The notes under the pieces were generated by a model that worked only from the letters and a program-made list of their open reading frames with translations, ran no database searches and had not been told where the DNA came from. From the NCBI RefSeq assembly GCF_031127875.1, contig NZ_JARXIA010000010.1, forward strand, positions 1 to 64,000: a stretch of 64,000 nucleotides of DNA, read 5' to 3'. This document shows positions 43,013 to 52,230 of the stretch, in pieces. Source of the stretch: Pelagicoccus sp. SDUM812005 (GTDB taxonomy: Bacteria > Verrucomicrobiota > Verrucomicrobiia > Opitutales > Opitutaceae). Each line of letters opens with the position of its first letter. Position 1 is the first letter of the stretch. Both the position numbers and the translations under genes were made by a program.

Positions 43013-44764
43013 TTAATCGGCCGCTTGGGAGCTCTTCAGCGCGCGACTGAAGAAGTTGTCGGATTTCAGGAGGTTTTGCGGGGTGTCGCAGGCGACGAGG
43101 TGGCCAGCTTCTAGGATGGCGACGCGGTCGGCGTTTTCGACGGTGGAGATGCGGTGGGCGACGATGAAGGTGGTGCGGCCCTGCATGACGTTTTCGAGGG
43201 CGGCTTGTACGTGCCGTTCGGATTCGGTGTCGAGGGCGGAGGTGGCTTCGTCGAGGATGAGGACCTGGGGGGCGCGTACGATGGCGCGGGCGATGGCGAG
43301 GCGTTGCATTTGTCCTCCCGAGAGTCGGGTGCCCTCGATGCCGATGCGTGTATTCAAACCTTGGGGAAGGCTTTCGACGAATTCGTGGGCGTGGGCTTGC
43401 TGGAGGGCGTTCCAAATCTTCTCGTCGCTGAGGCTTTCGTTTCCGTAGGCGACGTTTTCGCGGATGCTGCCCGAGAAGAAGACGGGGTCTTGGCTGACGA
43501 CTCCGACGCTTCGGCGGTAGCTGCGCAGGTCCATCTCCGCGATGTTCTTTCCGTCGAGGAGGACCTTGCCTTGGACGGGATGGATGAAGCCGATGACCAG
43601 GGAAAGAAGGGTGGACTTGCCGCTGCCGCTGGGTCCGGTGATGGCGAGAGAGGTTCCGGGCGGGACTTCCAGGGATAGGTCGGCGATGACGGGGGTGTTG
43701 GCTTCGCCGTAGCTAAAGGACACGTTTTCGAATCGGAAGCTGCCGCGGATATTTGGGAAGGTTGGCTTGCCGTTGTTTGTTTCCAGGTCCGGGGCTCTGA
43801 GGATTTCGATGACGGAGTCTAGCGATTCCCGGGTTTGGAAGACTTGCGGCACGACCACGAGGAAGTTGGAGAGACTGTTCGAGAGCGTGACGAAGAAGGA
43901 GTTGAACATGACCACGTCGCCTACGGTGATTTCCCCTTGGAAGCAGGCGTACATGGATCCGCCGAGGAAGAGGATTTGCATGACGCCGAGGGCAACCCAG
44001 CTGGTAGCGGCGAAGAGCTGGGTCAGCTTGTCGAAACGTACCCCTTTTTTGAATACTCCAACGATGCCGGTGGTGACGTTGCGGAGCTGGTGCTCCTCGA
44101 GGCCGTGGGCTCGGGTGACGGGGAGCAGGGAGACCATCTCGTTGAGGTGCGTGCTCATGCCTTCCATGCTCTTGCGGTAGTCGTTCACGCTGTTGCTCAT
44201 GCGCTTGCGGAAGATCCCCGATATGATTGCCGCTACGGGTACGACGACGGCGAAGAAGATGAGGGCCTCGGGCTTGCGGTAGGCGATGGCGATGCTGGAA
44301 ACGGTGATTCCGAAGAGAAAGGTGTAGCCCTGCTCGATGACGAGCTTGGGCATTTGCTCCAGGATCTCGATATCGCGTATCGCCTTGGTGTGGAGCGAGC
44401 CCACGCTGTTGCGGCTGTGGTAGCAGAGCGAGAGGGCCTGCAGCTGTTTGCAAATCTTGATACGGAGATCCTGGCCGATGCCTCGCGTGATGTGCACGAG
44501 GTTGTTCATGTAGGCGATGGCCGCGGGGAGATTTTGCAGGTAGAGGAACGCTCCGATGGAAACGTAGAGGAGGAGCTCTGATACGCTCGGAGTCTCCTCG
44601 TCGCCGAGGTCGATGATGCGAGCGATGACGACCGGGACGAGCCAGACGGGGGCAGCTTTGAGCGTGATGAAGAAGATCGCTTTGGCAGTGCGACCTTTCT
44701 TGTCGGCGAAAAGTTGGCCGATCAGCTCTTTTTCTTGTTGGATACGGGAATCCGGGAGGGACAT
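43013..44764 (-). CDS. ABC exporter, fused permease/ATPase (MsbA-like)
   Basis: 583 aa with an N-terminal six-helix exporter domain (about 25-330) and a C-terminal nucleotide-binding domain. Walker A GPSGSGKST, signature LSGGQMQRLAIARA, Walker B VLILDEATSALD and the H-loop IVAHRIST are intact. It would act as a homo- or heterodimer to export lipid, peptide or glycan. No partner half-transporter lies beside it. Its position upstream of the sulfatase/GH95 pair may be incidental. Confidence 0.92.
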   Translation of the reverse strand: MSLPDSRIQQEKELIGQLFADKKGRTAKAIFFITLKAAPVWLVPVVIARIIDLGDEETPSVSELLLYVSIGAFLYLQNLPAAIAYMNNLVHITRGIGQDLRIKICKQLQALSLCYHSRNSVGSLHTKAIRDIEILEQMPKLVIEQGYTFLFGITVSSIAIAYRKPEALIFFAVVVPVAAIISGIFRKRMSNSVNDYRKSMEGMSTHLNEMVSLLPVTRAHGLEEHQLRNVTTGIVGVFKKGVRFDKLTQLFAATSWVALGVMQILFLGGSMYACFQGEITVGDVVMFNSFFVTLSNSLSNFLVVVPQVFQTRESLDSVIEILRAPDLETNNGKPTFPNIRGSFRFENVSFSYGEANTPVIADLSLEVPPGTSLAITGPSGSGKSTLLSLVIGFIHPVQGKVLLDGKNIAEMDLRSYRRSVGVVSQDPVFFSGSIRENVAYGNESLSDEKIWNALQQAHAHEFVESLPQGLNTRIGIEGTRLSGGQMQRLAIARAIVRAPQVLILDEATSALDTESERHVQAALENVMQGRTTFIVAHRISTVENADRVAILEAGHLVACDTPQNLLKSDNFFSRALKSSQAAD

Positions 44765-44955
44765 GGGAGGGAGACGCTTGCAGCAGCTGCTGGAGGGAGG
44801 CGAGGGCTAGCGATAGGATCGATTGTATGGGAGCGGAATTTTGTTGGGCGCCTCGCTTCCGCTTTTCTCGGGCAGCGAGAGAGGGGCGGCCGCGAAGCCA
44901 ATAATCGGTGTGGCAAGCTAGGTGGGAAGCGTCCCGCGCGACACTGTCGGGGACG

Positions 44956-44969
44956 ATTACACTGGTAAG
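44956..44969. promoter_or_regulatory. ATTACACTGGTAAG element
   Basis: Second copy of the TTACACTGGTAA palindrome seen at 25006-25019, here about 150 bp upstream of the sulfatase operon and 190 bp upstream of the ABC exporter gene. Confidence 0.35.
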
Positions 44970-45008
44970 CTGTGGGCGGTTGGGTCGAACGGCGCCGGAC
45001 TCTTTGCC

Positions 45009-45056
45009 TACCTATCTAATCGTGTAGTACCGCTCGAGTTGTTTGCTTGCTATACT
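45009..45056 (+). promoter_or_regulatory. Shared 19-bp element and -10 of the plus-strand sulfatase operon
   Basis: TACCTATCTAATCGTGTAG (45009-45027) is followed after exactly 23 bases by TATACT (45051-45056). The same arrangement with 16 of 19 identical bases occurs before the GH29 gene. No good -35 is present, which suggests activator-dependent transcription. Confidence 0.5.
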
Positions 45057-45119
45057 TAGGCTTTACCTTGAGCGGTTTTGTCGAGTAGGTCTGAACCAAG
45101 CCCCCCAAAAATCTAAGTA

Positions 45120-46544
45120 ATGAAATTTTCAGTACTCTTTCTTCGCGGCGTTGCGTCTGTCTTCGCTGCGACCCTTGTAGGAGCGTTTGTCGCGCATGCG
45201 GAAACCCGTGCCGAGAAGCCGAATTTCGTATTCATCTTTGCGGATGACCTTAGCTACGAGGCGCTCGGTTCGGCCGGTCGCCTCGATATCGATACGCCGC
45301 ACTTGGATCGCTTGGCCGAGCGAGGGACTGTATTCACCAACGCTTACAACATGGGCGCTTGGAACGGTGCGGTTTGCGTGGCTAGCCGTACCATGCTCAA
45401 TACGGGAAGCTTCGTTTGGAAGGCGATGCAAACGGATCTGGCGGAGTCGGTGTCGCAGGGGCGCTTTTGGTCCCAGCAGATGAAGGAAGCCGGTTACGAT
45501 ACTTACATGACGGGAAAGTGGCACGTGAAGGCGAATGCGGCGGAGGTTTTCGACGAAGCCCTGAACGTCCGCAAGGGCATGCCCAACCAGACTCCGGAGG
45601 GGTACAATCGCCCGAAGGATCCGGAGGACTACGAGCAGGGCTGGAAGCCGTGGGAAACGAAGTACGGCGGATTCTGGGAAGGCGGCACGCATTGGAGCGA
45701 GGTGGTGGCCAACGACAGCTTAGGCTTTATAGATAAGGCGAGCCGGAAGGAGACTCCGTTCTTCATGTACCTCGCCTTCAGCGCGGCTCACGATCCGCGT
45801 CAGTCTCCCAAGGAATACGTGGACCGCTACCCGCTGGACCGCATCGAGATGCCGGAGAACTTTTTGCCCGAGTATCCCTATGCCGATCAGATCTGCGGCA
45901 AGAAGCTGCGCGACGAGAAGTTGGCTCCGTATCCCCGTACCGAATACTCGGTGAAGGTGAATCGCCAGGAGTACTTTGCTCTGATCACCCATATGGACGA
46001 CCAGATCGGCCGTATCCTGGATGGCCTCGAGGAAGCGGGCGTATCCGAGAATACCTACATCGTTTTCACGGCCGACCATGGCCTGTCGGTGGGGCACCAC
46101 GGATTGATTGGAAAGCAGAACATGTACGACGACAGCGTTCGGGTGCCGTTCTTTATCGTGGGACCGGATGTCGAGGCGGGACGTAAGATCGAGACGCCGA
46201 TCTACCTGCAGGACGTGATGCCGACCGCATTGGAAGTGGCTGGTATCGAGAAGCCGGACTACGTCGATTTCAAGAGCGTGCTGCCTTTGCTGCGAGGCGA
46301 GGTGGAGAAAAGCTACGACGCGATTTACGGCTCCTACATTGACCGTCAGCGCATGGTTACGAAGGACGGATGGAAGCTGATCCATTATCCGACGGTTCCG
46401 AAGCTGCGGCTTTTCAACCTCGAAGAGGATCCCGAGGAGATGAACGACTTGGCGGAAAATCCGGAATACGCGAGCGTGTTGAAGCGGATGCGAAAGGAAC
46501 TCGACGCGCTCAACCAGGAGCTCGGCGATCCGTACGAATTTTAG
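45120..46544 (+). CDS. Secreted sulfatase
   Basis: 474-aa sulfatase with a signal peptide (about 1-27), metal segment FVFIFADDLSYEALGS and FGly motif CVASR (86-90), again with Ala instead of Pro. VFTADHGLSVGHHGLIGKQN is the second metal-binding block. It heads a plus-strand run of three sulfatase genes and is separated by 7 bp from the next. The CxAxR motif and short length place it near iduronate/choline-sulfatase-like subgroups. Confidence 0.9.
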   Translation: MKFSVLFLRGVASVFAATLVGAFVAHAETRAEKPNFVFIFADDLSYEALGSAGRLDIDTPHLDRLAERGTVFTNAYNMGAWNGAVCVASRTMLNTGSFVWKAMQTDLAESVSQGRFWSQQMKEAGYDTYMTGKWHVKANAAEVFDEALNVRKGMPNQTPEGYNRPKDPEDYEQGWKPWETKYGGFWEGGTHWSEVVANDSLGFIDKASRKETPFFMYLAFSAAHDPRQSPKEYVDRYPLDRIEMPENFLPEYPYADQICGKKLRDEKLAPYPRTEYSVKVNRQEYFALITHMDDQIGRILDGLEEAGVSENTYIVFTADHGLSVGHHGLIGKQNMYDDSVRVPFFIVGPDVEAGRKIETPIYLQDVMPTALEVAGIEKPDYVDFKSVLPLLRGEVEKSYDAIYGSYIDRQRMVTKDGWKLIHYPTVPKLRLFNLEEDPEEMNDLAENPEYASVLKRMRKELDALNQELGDPYEF

Positions 46545-46551
46545 TCGCCCC

Positions 46552-48075
46552 ATGAGACTGCCAGCCTTTCTCGCCCTGTGGTGCTTCGTTGCGACCTTGC
46601 TTTGGGGCGAGGGAGCGACGCAGGATCGGCCCAACGTTATTCTCATCTACGCCGACGACTTGGGAATCGGCATGTTGGGCTGCTATGGGCAGAAGATCGT
46701 GACGACTCCGAACATCGATCGGTTGGCGTCGGAAGGGATCAAGTTCAACAACTACTACGGGGGCGTCTTTTGCGCTTCGGCCCGCTGGTCTTTGCTGACG
46801 GGGATGCATGACGGTCGCATCGGCGGCTGGGGGCACAATCGAGGGGGGCTGCCGATCCCACGGGATTCAGGCAAAATGTCCGAGGAGGAATACCGGCGGC
46901 AGCAGGAAAAGCTGAAGGCGAACTCCAGTCCGATCGCCGACGACGAGGTGTTTCTGGCTCAGGTGGCACAGGCGGCGGGTTATACGACGGCTCAGTTCGG
47001 AAAGATCGACCACGGCTTCACGACCTGGAAGGAACGGGTCGAACGCTACGGTTGGGACCACCATGTCGGCTTTTACGATCACACCCGAGCCCATGGCTTC
47101 TATCCTCCCTACCTCTGGCGGGACGGGGAGCGCTTCGAACTGGCGGGAAACTACGATCCGCATTGCGGCAAGATGTCGGAAAAGGGCGACGAACCGGTGG
47201 GGTCGGGCGGGGAGACCTACTCGCAAAACGTATTCATCGAGGGGATACTTGAATTCATACGCGAACACAAGGAGGAGCCTTTCTTCATCTATCACCCGAC
47301 CCAGCTGCCGCACGGTCCGGTCGCCATCCCTAAGCTGCATCCCGACTTCGCGGAGCATCCCAGCCTTTCCTTGGCTGAAAAGAAATACGCTTCCATGGTG
47401 AAGATGTTGGACGAGCATGTGGGCTTGATCCTGAAGGAACTCGAGGAGCAGGGCTTGGCGGAGAAGACGGCGGTATTCTTCGCTTCGGACAACGGTCACG
47501 AGCTCTATTACGGTCCCAAGCCTAACTATCCCACTCGCGCGCCGAACGGGGAGCGGACGAACCTAACCGACAAGAAATGGCGGACCTCGGAGCACGGAGA
47601 CGTTTTTGACGGAGCGGGCGGAAGGGCAGGCTTGAAGCGTTCCGGCTACCAAGGCGGGATGCAATGTCCCCTGATCGTGAAGTGGCCCGGCCGGGTCGAG
47701 GCTGGGAGCGAAACGAGTGTATTGAGTTCCCACTACGACTTTATGGCGACGCTCGCGGAGATGGTGGGCGGCGAGGTTCCGCCCGGAAAGGACAGCGTTT
47801 CCTACTTGCCGACCTTGCTCGGGAAGGAGCAACGCGAGCTGCACGACTATATCGTGGTGAACAATCGCTTCAACAAGATGGCACGTTCCGCCTTGATAAC
47901 GAAGGAAGGCTGGAAGCTCGTAGAAATCGATCGCGGCAAGGATCGTTTCCAGCTCTACGACCTGAATTCCGACAATTTGGAATTCGAGGACCTTGCGAGC
48001 CAGTATCCCGAACGTGTGCTAGAACTGAAAACGATCCTGCTGCGCGAGCTCGATTCGGAGCGTCCCGACTTGTAG
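46552..48075 (+). CDS. Secreted sulfatase with atypical CASAR motif
   Basis: 507-aa sulfatase with a signal peptide (about 1-22), metal segment VILIYADDLGIGMLGCYGQ and later FFASDNGHELYYG. The FGly site reads CASAR (74-78) in VFCASARWSLLTG: Cys and Arg are kept, but the Pro that formylglycine-generating enzyme normally recognises is Ser. It may still be matured, or use an unusual maturation route. It is the middle gene of three consecutive sulfatase genes. Confidence 0.88.
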   Translation: MRLPAFLALWCFVATLLWGEGATQDRPNVILIYADDLGIGMLGCYGQKIVTTPNIDRLASEGIKFNNYYGGVFCASARWSLLTGMHDGRIGGWGHNRGGLPIPRDSGKMSEEEYRRQQEKLKANSSPIADDEVFLAQVAQAAGYTTAQFGKIDHGFTTWKERVERYGWDHHVGFYDHTRAHGFYPPYLWRDGERFELAGNYDPHCGKMSEKGDEPVGSGGETYSQNVFIEGILEFIREHKEEPFFIYHPTQLPHGPVAIPKLHPDFAEHPSLSLAEKKYASMVKMLDEHVGLILKELEEQGLAEKTAVFFASDNGHELYYGPKPNYPTRAPNGERTNLTDKKWRTSEHGDVFDGAGGRAGLKRSGYQGGMQCPLIVKWPGRVEAGSETSVLSSHYDFMATLAEMVGGEVPPGKDSVSYLPTLLGKEQRELHDYIVVNNRFNKMARSALITKEGWKLVEIDRGKDRFQLYDLNSDNLEFEDLASQYPERVLELKTILLRELDSERPDL

Positions 48076-48094
48076 GGCATCGATGGGACGGGGG

Positions 48095-49666
48095 ATGAAC
48101 ACTATAATAAACGAAGTGATGAAAAGGAAAGCGAAGTTGTTTGGAGCGGTGGCAGGAATATGGTTTTGGGCGGCCGGAAGTTGGGCTGAGAGCGTTCCGC
48201 CCAACGTGGTTATCATATACGGCGACGACGTGGGCTACGGCGACGTGGGCGCCTACGGTTCGGAGCTGATTCCGACGCCTCATATCGACCAGCTCGCCGC
48301 CGAGGGCTTGCGCTTTACCGATGGGCATTGTTCCGCTGCAACCTGTACGCCGTCGCGCTATTCGCTGCTGACTGGGATTCACGGATTTCGGGATGGAGTG
48401 AGCATTCTCCCGCCCAACGCTCCGCTGAGCATCTCGACGGAGATCCTTACTTTGCCGAAACTGTTCCAGCAGGCCGGCTACGAAACGGGCGTGGTGGGCA
48501 AGTGGCACTTGGGAATTGGGCAAGCGGAAACGCCGACAGACTGGAACGGCGCGGTGAAGCCAGGGCCCTTGGAAATAGGATTCGTCTCGTCCTTCCTCTT
48601 GCCTTCCACCAACGATCGGGTGCCCTGCGTGTATTTGGATGGTCACTACGTGGTGGGGCTGGATCCCAAGGATCCGCTCTTCGTGGGGCGGACCCCCGAA
48701 GAGGTGAATCGTCCCGGGAGCACGGTTTATCCGGATGGGCGCCAGGATCGCTCCGCTATGACCTATTACCCGAGTACGCATGGGCATAACAACAGCGTGA
48801 TCAACGGGATCGGAAGAATTGGATACATGGCTGGCGGGAAGTCCGCTCTTTGGGACGACGAAACCATGGCGGATCGCTTCGTGGACGAAGCGAAAGCGTT
48901 TATCGCCCGCAACAAAAGCCGCCCCTTCTTCCTGTATTTCGCTTCTCAGGACATCCATGTTCCGCGAGCGCCGCACCCACGTTTCCAAGGGGCGACGACG
49001 CTCGGCAAGCGGGGCGACGCGATGGTGCAGTTCGATTGGTCCACGGGAGCGATTATGGAGGCCCTCGAAGAACATGGCTTGGCCGACAATACGATCGTCA
49101 TCTTTTCCAGCGACAACGGTCCGGTCTACGATGATGGATACGAGGACGGGACGAGCGTGTTCACCTCCGCGGAAGAGGCGGACGGCGGGCATGACGGTTC
49201 AGGCATCTTTCGGGGCGGCAAGTACCAGATCTACGAAGGCGGGACGCGGGTTCCGTTTATCATACGCTGGCCGGCTCGCATCAAGCCGGGCGTCTCGGAT
49301 GCCTTGGTCAACCAGATCGATTTTCTGACGTCCTTCTCCCGCCTGCTGAAGCAGGATCTGCCCGCGGGCGAAGCTCGCGATAGCCGCGACACCTTGGATG
49401 CCTTTCTCGGCGAAGACTCTGTCGGCTTGCCGTACATGGTCGAAGAGGCGGGGCCATGGCGCCGCGCCTTGCGGGAGGGCGACTGGAAGTACATCGCTGC
49501 CGGAAAGGCCCACCCGAGGCGGGGGGCGCCGGCGCACGCGACGCTCTACAACCTCAAGTCCGATCCAGGCGAAGAGAACAATCTCATCGAAGAGTATCCG
49601 GAGAAGGCGGCCTCGATGGAGAAGCGCCTGAAGGAGTTGCTGGAAGGTCCGGGGGTACGTTTCTGA
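48095..49666 (+). CDS. Secreted sulfatase
   Basis: About 523-aa sulfatase with a signal segment (KLFGAVAGIWFWAAGSWAE), metal segment VVIIYGDDVGYGDVGAYG and canonical FGly motif CTPSR (84-88) in [33 protein letters not shown] forms the second metal block. The start is uncertain: ATG codons occur at 48083, 48095 and 48119 and none has a strong ribosome-binding site. It is the third gene of the sulfatase operon. Confidence 0.9.
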   Translation: MNTIINEVMKRKAKLFGAVAGIWFWAAGSWAESVPPNVVIIYGDDVGYGDVGAYGSELIPTPHIDQLAAEGLRFTDGHCSAATCTPSRYSLLTGIHGFRDGVSILPPNAPLSISTEILTLPKLFQQAGYETGVVGKWHLGIGQAETPTDWNGAVKPGPLEIGFVSSFLLPSTNDRVPCVYLDGHYVVGLDPKDPLFVGRTPEEVNRPGSTVYPDGRQDRSAMTYYPSTHGHNNSVINGIGRIGYMAGGKSALWDDETMADRFVDEAKAFIARNKSRPFFLYFASQDIHVPRAPHPRFQGATTLGKRGDAMVQFDWSTGAIMEALEEHGLADNTIVIFSSDNGPVYDDGYEDGTSVFTSAEEADGGHDGSGIFRGGKYQIYEGGTRVPFIIRWPARIKPGVSDALVNQIDFLTSFSRLLKQDLPAGEARDSRDTLDAFLGEDSVGLPYMVEEAGPWRRALREGDWKYIAAGKAHPRRGAPAHATLYNLKSDPGEENNLIEEYPEKAASMEKRLKELLEGPGVRF

Positions 49667-49706
49667 GTTTAGAGAAGGCCTTCTTGATCGGAGGAGAAAA
49701 TGGAAA

Positions 49707-50774
49707 ATGCGTATGTTTCGTTTTAAAAAGCTATTGGTTTGGGTAGGCCTTCTTTCCGCATTGGTTTCGGATGGATTCTGTGATTTCGATTACGAATACA
49801 TAGGACCGGCCGTGCAGCAGGAGGGCATGCACGTTTGGGGCTCTTCGCCGGTGATCGGTCCGGACGGGAGGGTCCACCTGTATGTCGCTCAATGGCCGAT
49901 GGATACGCGTCCAAATTTCAGCGGTTGGTACAAGGATTGCGAGATCGCCCATTACGTGGGAGATGCTCCGGAAGGGCCGTTCGAGTTTGTCTGCGTTGCG
50001 GTACCGGATGAAGGCGGGCTCTTTAATTCTCCGCACAATCCAACTGTCCAGAAGATAGACGACCAGTATGTTTTGTGCTTCATCGTAAACGAGAACAGCC
50101 AGCTGAAGAGCCAACGTATCGTCATGTATGTGGCTGACGACCTAGAGGATACCTGGCGGCCGGCGGCTGGCGCGGAGGCGGATGGCACGATCTTGAGGAA
50201 GTCTACGAATCCGACTGATTGGAATTATACGGCGCAGTTGGGCGTTTCCAATCCGACCTTGATAAAGCATGATGGAAAATACCTGTTGTACGATAAATCG
50301 GTTATTAAGACGGACCCTGCAGCCAAGCGCGGCCGCTATACCTACGGTGTTGCGATTTCGGATACGCTTGAAGGGCCTTACGCCCATTTTCCGGAACCAG
50401 TGACGGAGGTGGGCATGGGGATCGAGGATGCCTACGCGTTTAGCATGAACGATTCGGTTTATCTCATCAGCCGTGACTTCGGGAGCAAGAGAGGCTCTCA
50501 CGGAGGCGGACTTCTGTGGAAATCCTCGGACGGCTTACGTTTTCCGAGCCGTGACGTAACTCGGTCCTTCGAGCACCTTTCGCACTACGTCGGCGAGGAT
50601 ACCTTGAGCGGCGCCACGGTGTATCGGGGCGATCTCAGCGGTCGCTTGGAGCGTCCTCAAGTCCTGATGGTAGACGGGAAGCCGGCCTACCTCTATGTGG
50701 CGACAGGGACGAACGCCACGCCGGGGCACGGGAGTTGTTCGCACGTTTTTCGGATCAAGGCTCGCGGGCAATGA
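49707..50774 (+). CDS. Five-bladed beta-propeller glycosidase-like protein (GH43/GH117-like)
   Basis: 355 aa with a signal peptide (about 1-25). Repeated blade openings (GSSPVIGPDGRVHLYVAQW, NSPHNPTVQKIDDQYVLCF, GVSNPTLIKHDGKYLLYDKS, IEDAYAFSMNDSVYLISRD) match five-bladed beta-propeller glycoside hydrolases of the GH43/GH117 type. The exact family is not certain. A GGAGGAG precedes the start; it also precedes an 8-codon frame (ATG at 49700) that overlaps this start. It follows three sulfatase genes and likely acts on the same glycan. Confidence 0.75.
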   Translation: MRMFRFKKLLVWVGLLSALVSDGFCDFDYEYIGPAVQQEGMHVWGSSPVIGPDGRVHLYVAQWPMDTRPNFSGWYKDCEIAHYVGDAPEGPFEFVCVAVPDEGGLFNSPHNPTVQKIDDQYVLCFIVNENSQLKSQRIVMYVADDLEDTWRPAAGAEADGTILRKSTNPTDWNYTAQLGVSNPTLIKHDGKYLLYDKSVIKTDPAAKRGRYTYGVAISDTLEGPYAHFPEPVTEVGMGIEDAYAFSMNDSVYLISRDFGSKRGSHGGGLLWKSSDGLRFPSRDVTRSFEHLSHYVGEDTLSGATVYRGDLSGRLERPQVLMVDGKPAYLYVATGTNATPGHGSCSHVFRIKARGQ

Positions 50775-50828
50775 GTGGCTCGGTCGAGTACGTTCCTCGG
50801 GCGTGCTCATTTCGTGGCCGCTTGCGCT

Positions 50829-50876
50829 TACCTACCTGTTCGTGTAGCTTCACCGATGGTGCCGAACTGGTGTAGT
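50829..50876 (+). promoter_or_regulatory. Shared 19-bp element upstream of GH29
   Basis: TACCTACCTGTTCGTGTAG (50829-50847) matches 16 of 19 bases of the element at 45009 and is again 23 bases before a -10-like hexamer, TGTAGT (50871-50876). Downstream, GTCTAGC and CGAGTTTCTCGCTTTGG resemble words at 852-890. Confidence 0.5.
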
Positions 50877-50985
50877 CTAGCGTCTACGAGTTTCTCGCTT
50901 TGGCGTCGTCGAGATGGACGGCGACATCTTCGCGGAACCGTTCCGTTCAGACCCTATTAACCCCTTTCTGGAAAATTATTCTATT

Positions 50986-52131
50986 ATGGATCGCAGAACC
51001 TTTGTTCAACTTGCTGGCCTCGGCGCCTCTTCACTTATGGCGGGAGGCCTCTTCGGCTGTCGCCAGTCCTACGGAAACTCGGTTCCGAGCTTTCTCAAGG
51101 GGTACGAGTCGGGCTATCGTCAGGATCCGCTAGCAGGCACACTGGACTGGTTTCGCGACGCCAAGTTCGGTCTCTTCATCCACTATGGCCTGTACAGCTT
51201 GCTCGGCCGCGGGGAGTGGGTGCAGCTCTCCGAAAAGATACCGGTCAAGGAATACGAGAAGCTAAAGGACCGTTTCACGGCGGAGAACTTCGATACGGAT
51301 TTCATCACCGACCTCGCCCTGGAAGCGGAGATGAAGTACTTGAACATCACCACTCGCCACCACGACTCGTTCTGCTTGTTCAACACCAAGACGACTGACT
51401 TCAACAGCGTCAATTCGCCCGCCAAGCGCGATTTGGTGGAAGAGCTGGCTACGGCTTGCGACAAGAAGGGCCTGGGCCTCTGCCTCTATTTCTCGCACGG
51501 CCGGGACTGGCGCCACCCGCATGCGCCCAACAACGACAATTGGGGCGGATACGCGCGGCCGAAGTACGATCCGAAGGATCCGTATTACAAATATGGAGAC
51601 GAGCATGACTTGGACATTTATATTGCGTACATGCACGACCAGCTCACGGAGCTGCTGACGCAGTACGGTCCTGTGGCCAATATCTGGCTAGACGGGCACG
51701 CTACGCCCATGAGCGGCGATATCGATGCCTTCAGGATCGACGAGACCTACGCTTTGATTCGCAAGCTGCAGCCCGGAGCCATGATCTCCGCCAAGTGGGG
51801 CTACAATGGCGAAGAAGACTTTTACGCTCCCGAAATCCATTGGCTGAAGAAGCAGAAGGAGGAAGTTGAAAAGATGGTCGCTTCTGGAAAGCCGGTGGAA
51901 ATCTGTACCGCGATCGCAGGCTGGGGCTACACCGCTAAGCACGACGGCAAGCACCGCGGCGTCGACTCGGTACTCGATAATCTGCGTTATGCCAACCAGT
52001 ACAACGGTAACCTACTTTTGAATACAGCGCCTTTGCCGGACGGATCGATCGACAAGCAAGATATCGCCACCTTGCGCGAAGTCGGCAAGATCGTGCGCGA
52101 GTCTGGCTGGCCGAAGTGGGAGCAGTCGTAG
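50986..52131 (+). CDS. GH29 alpha-L-fucosidase lipoprotein
   Basis: 381-aa alpha-L-fucosidase. The start at MDRRTF gives an Arg-Arg leader with a lipobox (GLFGC, Cys25), suggesting a Tat-exported, membrane-anchored enzyme; an earlier ATG 24 codons upstream lacks this logic. GH29 motifs are clear: DWFRDAKFGLFIHYGLYS, YLNITTRHHDSFCLF, and the nucleophile Asp236 in NIWLDGH. It has its own promoter element and ends convergently with the repeat-protein gene. It should remove fucose from oligosaccharides made by the sulfatases. Confidence 0.95.
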   Translation: MDRRTFVQLAGLGASSLMAGGLFGCRQSYGNSVPSFLKGYESGYRQDPLAGTLDWFRDAKFGLFIHYGLYSLLGRGEWVQLSEKIPVKEYEKLKDRFTAENFDTDFITDLALEAEMKYLNITTRHHDSFCLFNTKTTDFNSVNSPAKRDLVEELATACDKKGLGLCLYFSHGRDWRHPHAPNNDNWGGYARPKYDPKDPYYKYGDEHDLDIYIAYMHDQLTELLTQYGPVANIWLDGHATPMSGDIDAFRIDETYALIRKLQPGAMISAKWGYNGEEDFYAPEIHWLKKQKEEVEKMVASGKPVEICTAIAGWGYTAKHDGKHRGVDSVLDNLRYANQYNGNLLLNTAPLPDGSIDKQDIATLREVGKIVRESGWPKWEQS

Positions 52132-52230
52132 CTGGCTCCGCACCTCGGTGAGGCGCCTGACAATAGGCAGCCGTTCTCGTCTAAGACTGTTCAAGGTTGG
52201 GAAATTCGCTATTCGGGCCGTTGGCCGCTA

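Larger units (their letters stand above)
44765..45119. other. Divergent intergenic region, regulatory only
   Basis: No gene seen. It contains AGCGGAA (44832-44838) / TTCCGCT (44857-44863), ATTACACTGGTAAG (44956-44969), the 19-bp element TACCTATCTAATCGTGTAG (45009-45027) and a -10-like TATACT (45051-45056), all between the minus-strand ABC exporter and the plus-strand sulfatase operon. Confidence 0.6.

Noticed and set aside
49700-49726. 8-codon frame overlapping the start of the beta-propeller gene
   Set aside because: Shares the ribosome-binding site and could be a leader peptide, but there is no attenuator structure or codon pattern to support it.
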